From NCBI GenBank assembly GCA_043798375.1, contig JAZDOS010000047.1, positions 1-13,852 on the forward strand: a stretch of 13,852 nt of DNA, in the 5' to 3' direction. Shown here one piece after another: positions 13,421 to 13,852 of the stretch. The DNA comes from JAPLMI01 sp043798375 (GTDB taxonomy: Bacteria > Omnitrophota > Gorgyraeia > 2-01-FULL-45-10). Position 1 is the first letter of the stretch. Every line of letters begins with the position of its first letter. The notes beneath the pieces are model-generated. The model was not told the origin of the DNA, did no database searches, and was given only the letters and a program-made list of their open reading frames with translations. The translations under genes were made by a program, and so were the position numbers.

Positions 13421-13852
13421 ATGATGCAGGAATCCGAAATAAAACCAAACATATTCTTGGATCTAACCGGTTCAAGAAATAAGCGATGGATTCGCATTAT
13501 CGCGCTGGCCCTCATCGTGGCTTTTATCAACCAGGACATCGTCTGGGCACAGGGTGGCACTCCCGCTTGGTCAAAACCTGCCCCGTCTTCTAACCCCCCT
13601 CAATCTAACCAGGTTAGAATTGCCAGGATAACCATTCCCAAAGACGTAGCCGTAACCAAAGAGGTCTATAACTCTTCCCAACGGACGACGGAAGACGGAC
13701 GACGGAAGACGATAATAAACATCCAGGACGCCCACGCCTCATTAACAGCCCAGGAGTCCATATCTTCAATATTAGACAGCCTTGTAACTAACTATGACCT
13801 GAAGCTTGTAGCCATAGAAGGCTCTTCAGGCTATATAGACACCTCGATACTT
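13421..13852 (+). CDS. Signal-bearing paralogue of the giant gene's N-terminus (3'-partial)
   Basis: ATG at 13421 (ATGATG; the second Met is equally possible) lies seven bases after AAAGGG. The 144 visible codons have no stop. A basic stretch (NKRWIR), a hydrophobic core (IIALALIVAFI) and an Ala before Gln (VWAQG) make a signal-peptide or signal-anchor of about 43 residues. A Pro/Ser-rich linker (about residues 45-65) follows, then a strand, a repeat-encoded RTTEDGRRKT tract, and NIQDAH (residues 100-105), a helix, and LKLVAIEG (about 128-135). The last part is the start of a TraB/ChaN/EreA-like domain; the giant gene enters the window just downstream of the matching point. The two genes are therefore probably tandem paralogues. 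This one may be just as long; its C-terminal content is beyond the window. Confidence 0.85.
   Translation, partial: MMQESEIKPNIFLDLTGSRNKRWIRIIALALIVAFINQDIVWAQGGTPAWSKPAPSSNPPQSNQVRIARITIPKDVAVTKEVYNSSQRTTEDGRRKTIINIQDAHASLTAQESISSILDSLVTNYDLKLVAIEGSSGYIDTSIL
13601..13622. repeat. Near-palindrome inside the second gene
   Basis: TCTAACC-A-GGTTAGA (13604-13618) is a perfect 7-bp inverted repeat around one base, extendable by CAAT/ATTG with a one-base bulge. The single-base centre rules out a stable hairpin loop, so if it has a role it would be as a DNA-binding site. It may equally be chance. Confidence 0.35.
13681..13711 (+). repeat. In-frame heptanucleotide microsatellite
   Basis: Four tandem heptamers, alternating ACGGACG and ACGGAAG, plus ACG (a 14-bp unit repeated exactly twice). 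Seven is not a multiple of three, so loss or gain of a unit changes the frame; one shifted frame meets TAA TAA at 13713-13718. It encodes the RTTEDGRRKT tract between the linker and the NIQDAH strand. Confidence 0.9.

Noticed and set aside
13681..13711. CRISPR or adaptor-like repeat
   Set aside because: Units are seven bases without spacers and lie inside an open frame; this is a simple tandem microsatellite.

Overview
The window is nearly filled by one giant plus-strand reading frame. It is open from the first bases to a TAA at 13271-13273, gives at least 4,424 codons, and has no start inside the window. A 147-bp intergenic region with a hairpin and a strong promoter follows, and then the first 144 codons of a second gene that runs off the right edge. 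No RNA genes, CRISPR arrays or transposase genes were seen. The two proteins appear to share an N-terminal domain: gene 2 supplies a signal-like segment and the NIQDAH / VAIEG stretch, and gene 1 enters the window just downstream of that point (GIEDKDLY ... GGYHTKG). Giant ORFs, this domain and heptad ACGGAMG repeats inside coding sequence recall Candidatus Omnitrophota (former OP3). That placement is from memory and is not proven by the sequence.

Layout of the giant protein (residue 1 set at nt 74 for convenience): a TraB/ChaN/EreA-like domain (to about aa 410); five or six membrane helices (aa 489-774); a weak ACT-like stretch; a complete phosphotransferase-system Enzyme I-like module with the swivel His and all key barrel residues (about aa 936-1573); an HPr-like domain with its His but without the usual Arg and Ser (about aa 1703-1800); a CPBP-type intramembrane protease with its EE, FxxxH and HxxxN motifs; an ACT domain; about 700 residues I do not recognise; a second phosphohistidine swivel domain; a helical linker; and a PEP-synthase/PPDK-type ATP-grasp domain. 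The tail has a duplicated hydrophobic module flanking a segment that looks like antisense small-gene sequence, then an unrecognised C-terminal domain.

The novelty is that PEP-side (Enzyme I, HPr) and ATP-side (swivel plus ATP-grasp) phosphotransfer modules sit on one membrane-anchored polypeptide with a protease and a ligand-sensing domain. The ATP-side order (swivel before ATP-grasp) is that of glucan water dikinases, not of PPDK. I infer a self-contained phosphorelay or dikinase machine. No EII permease or obvious substrate domain is visible. The relic between the tail repeats and the shift in codon style between ends and centre suggest that the gene grew by capturing cargo between conserved termini.
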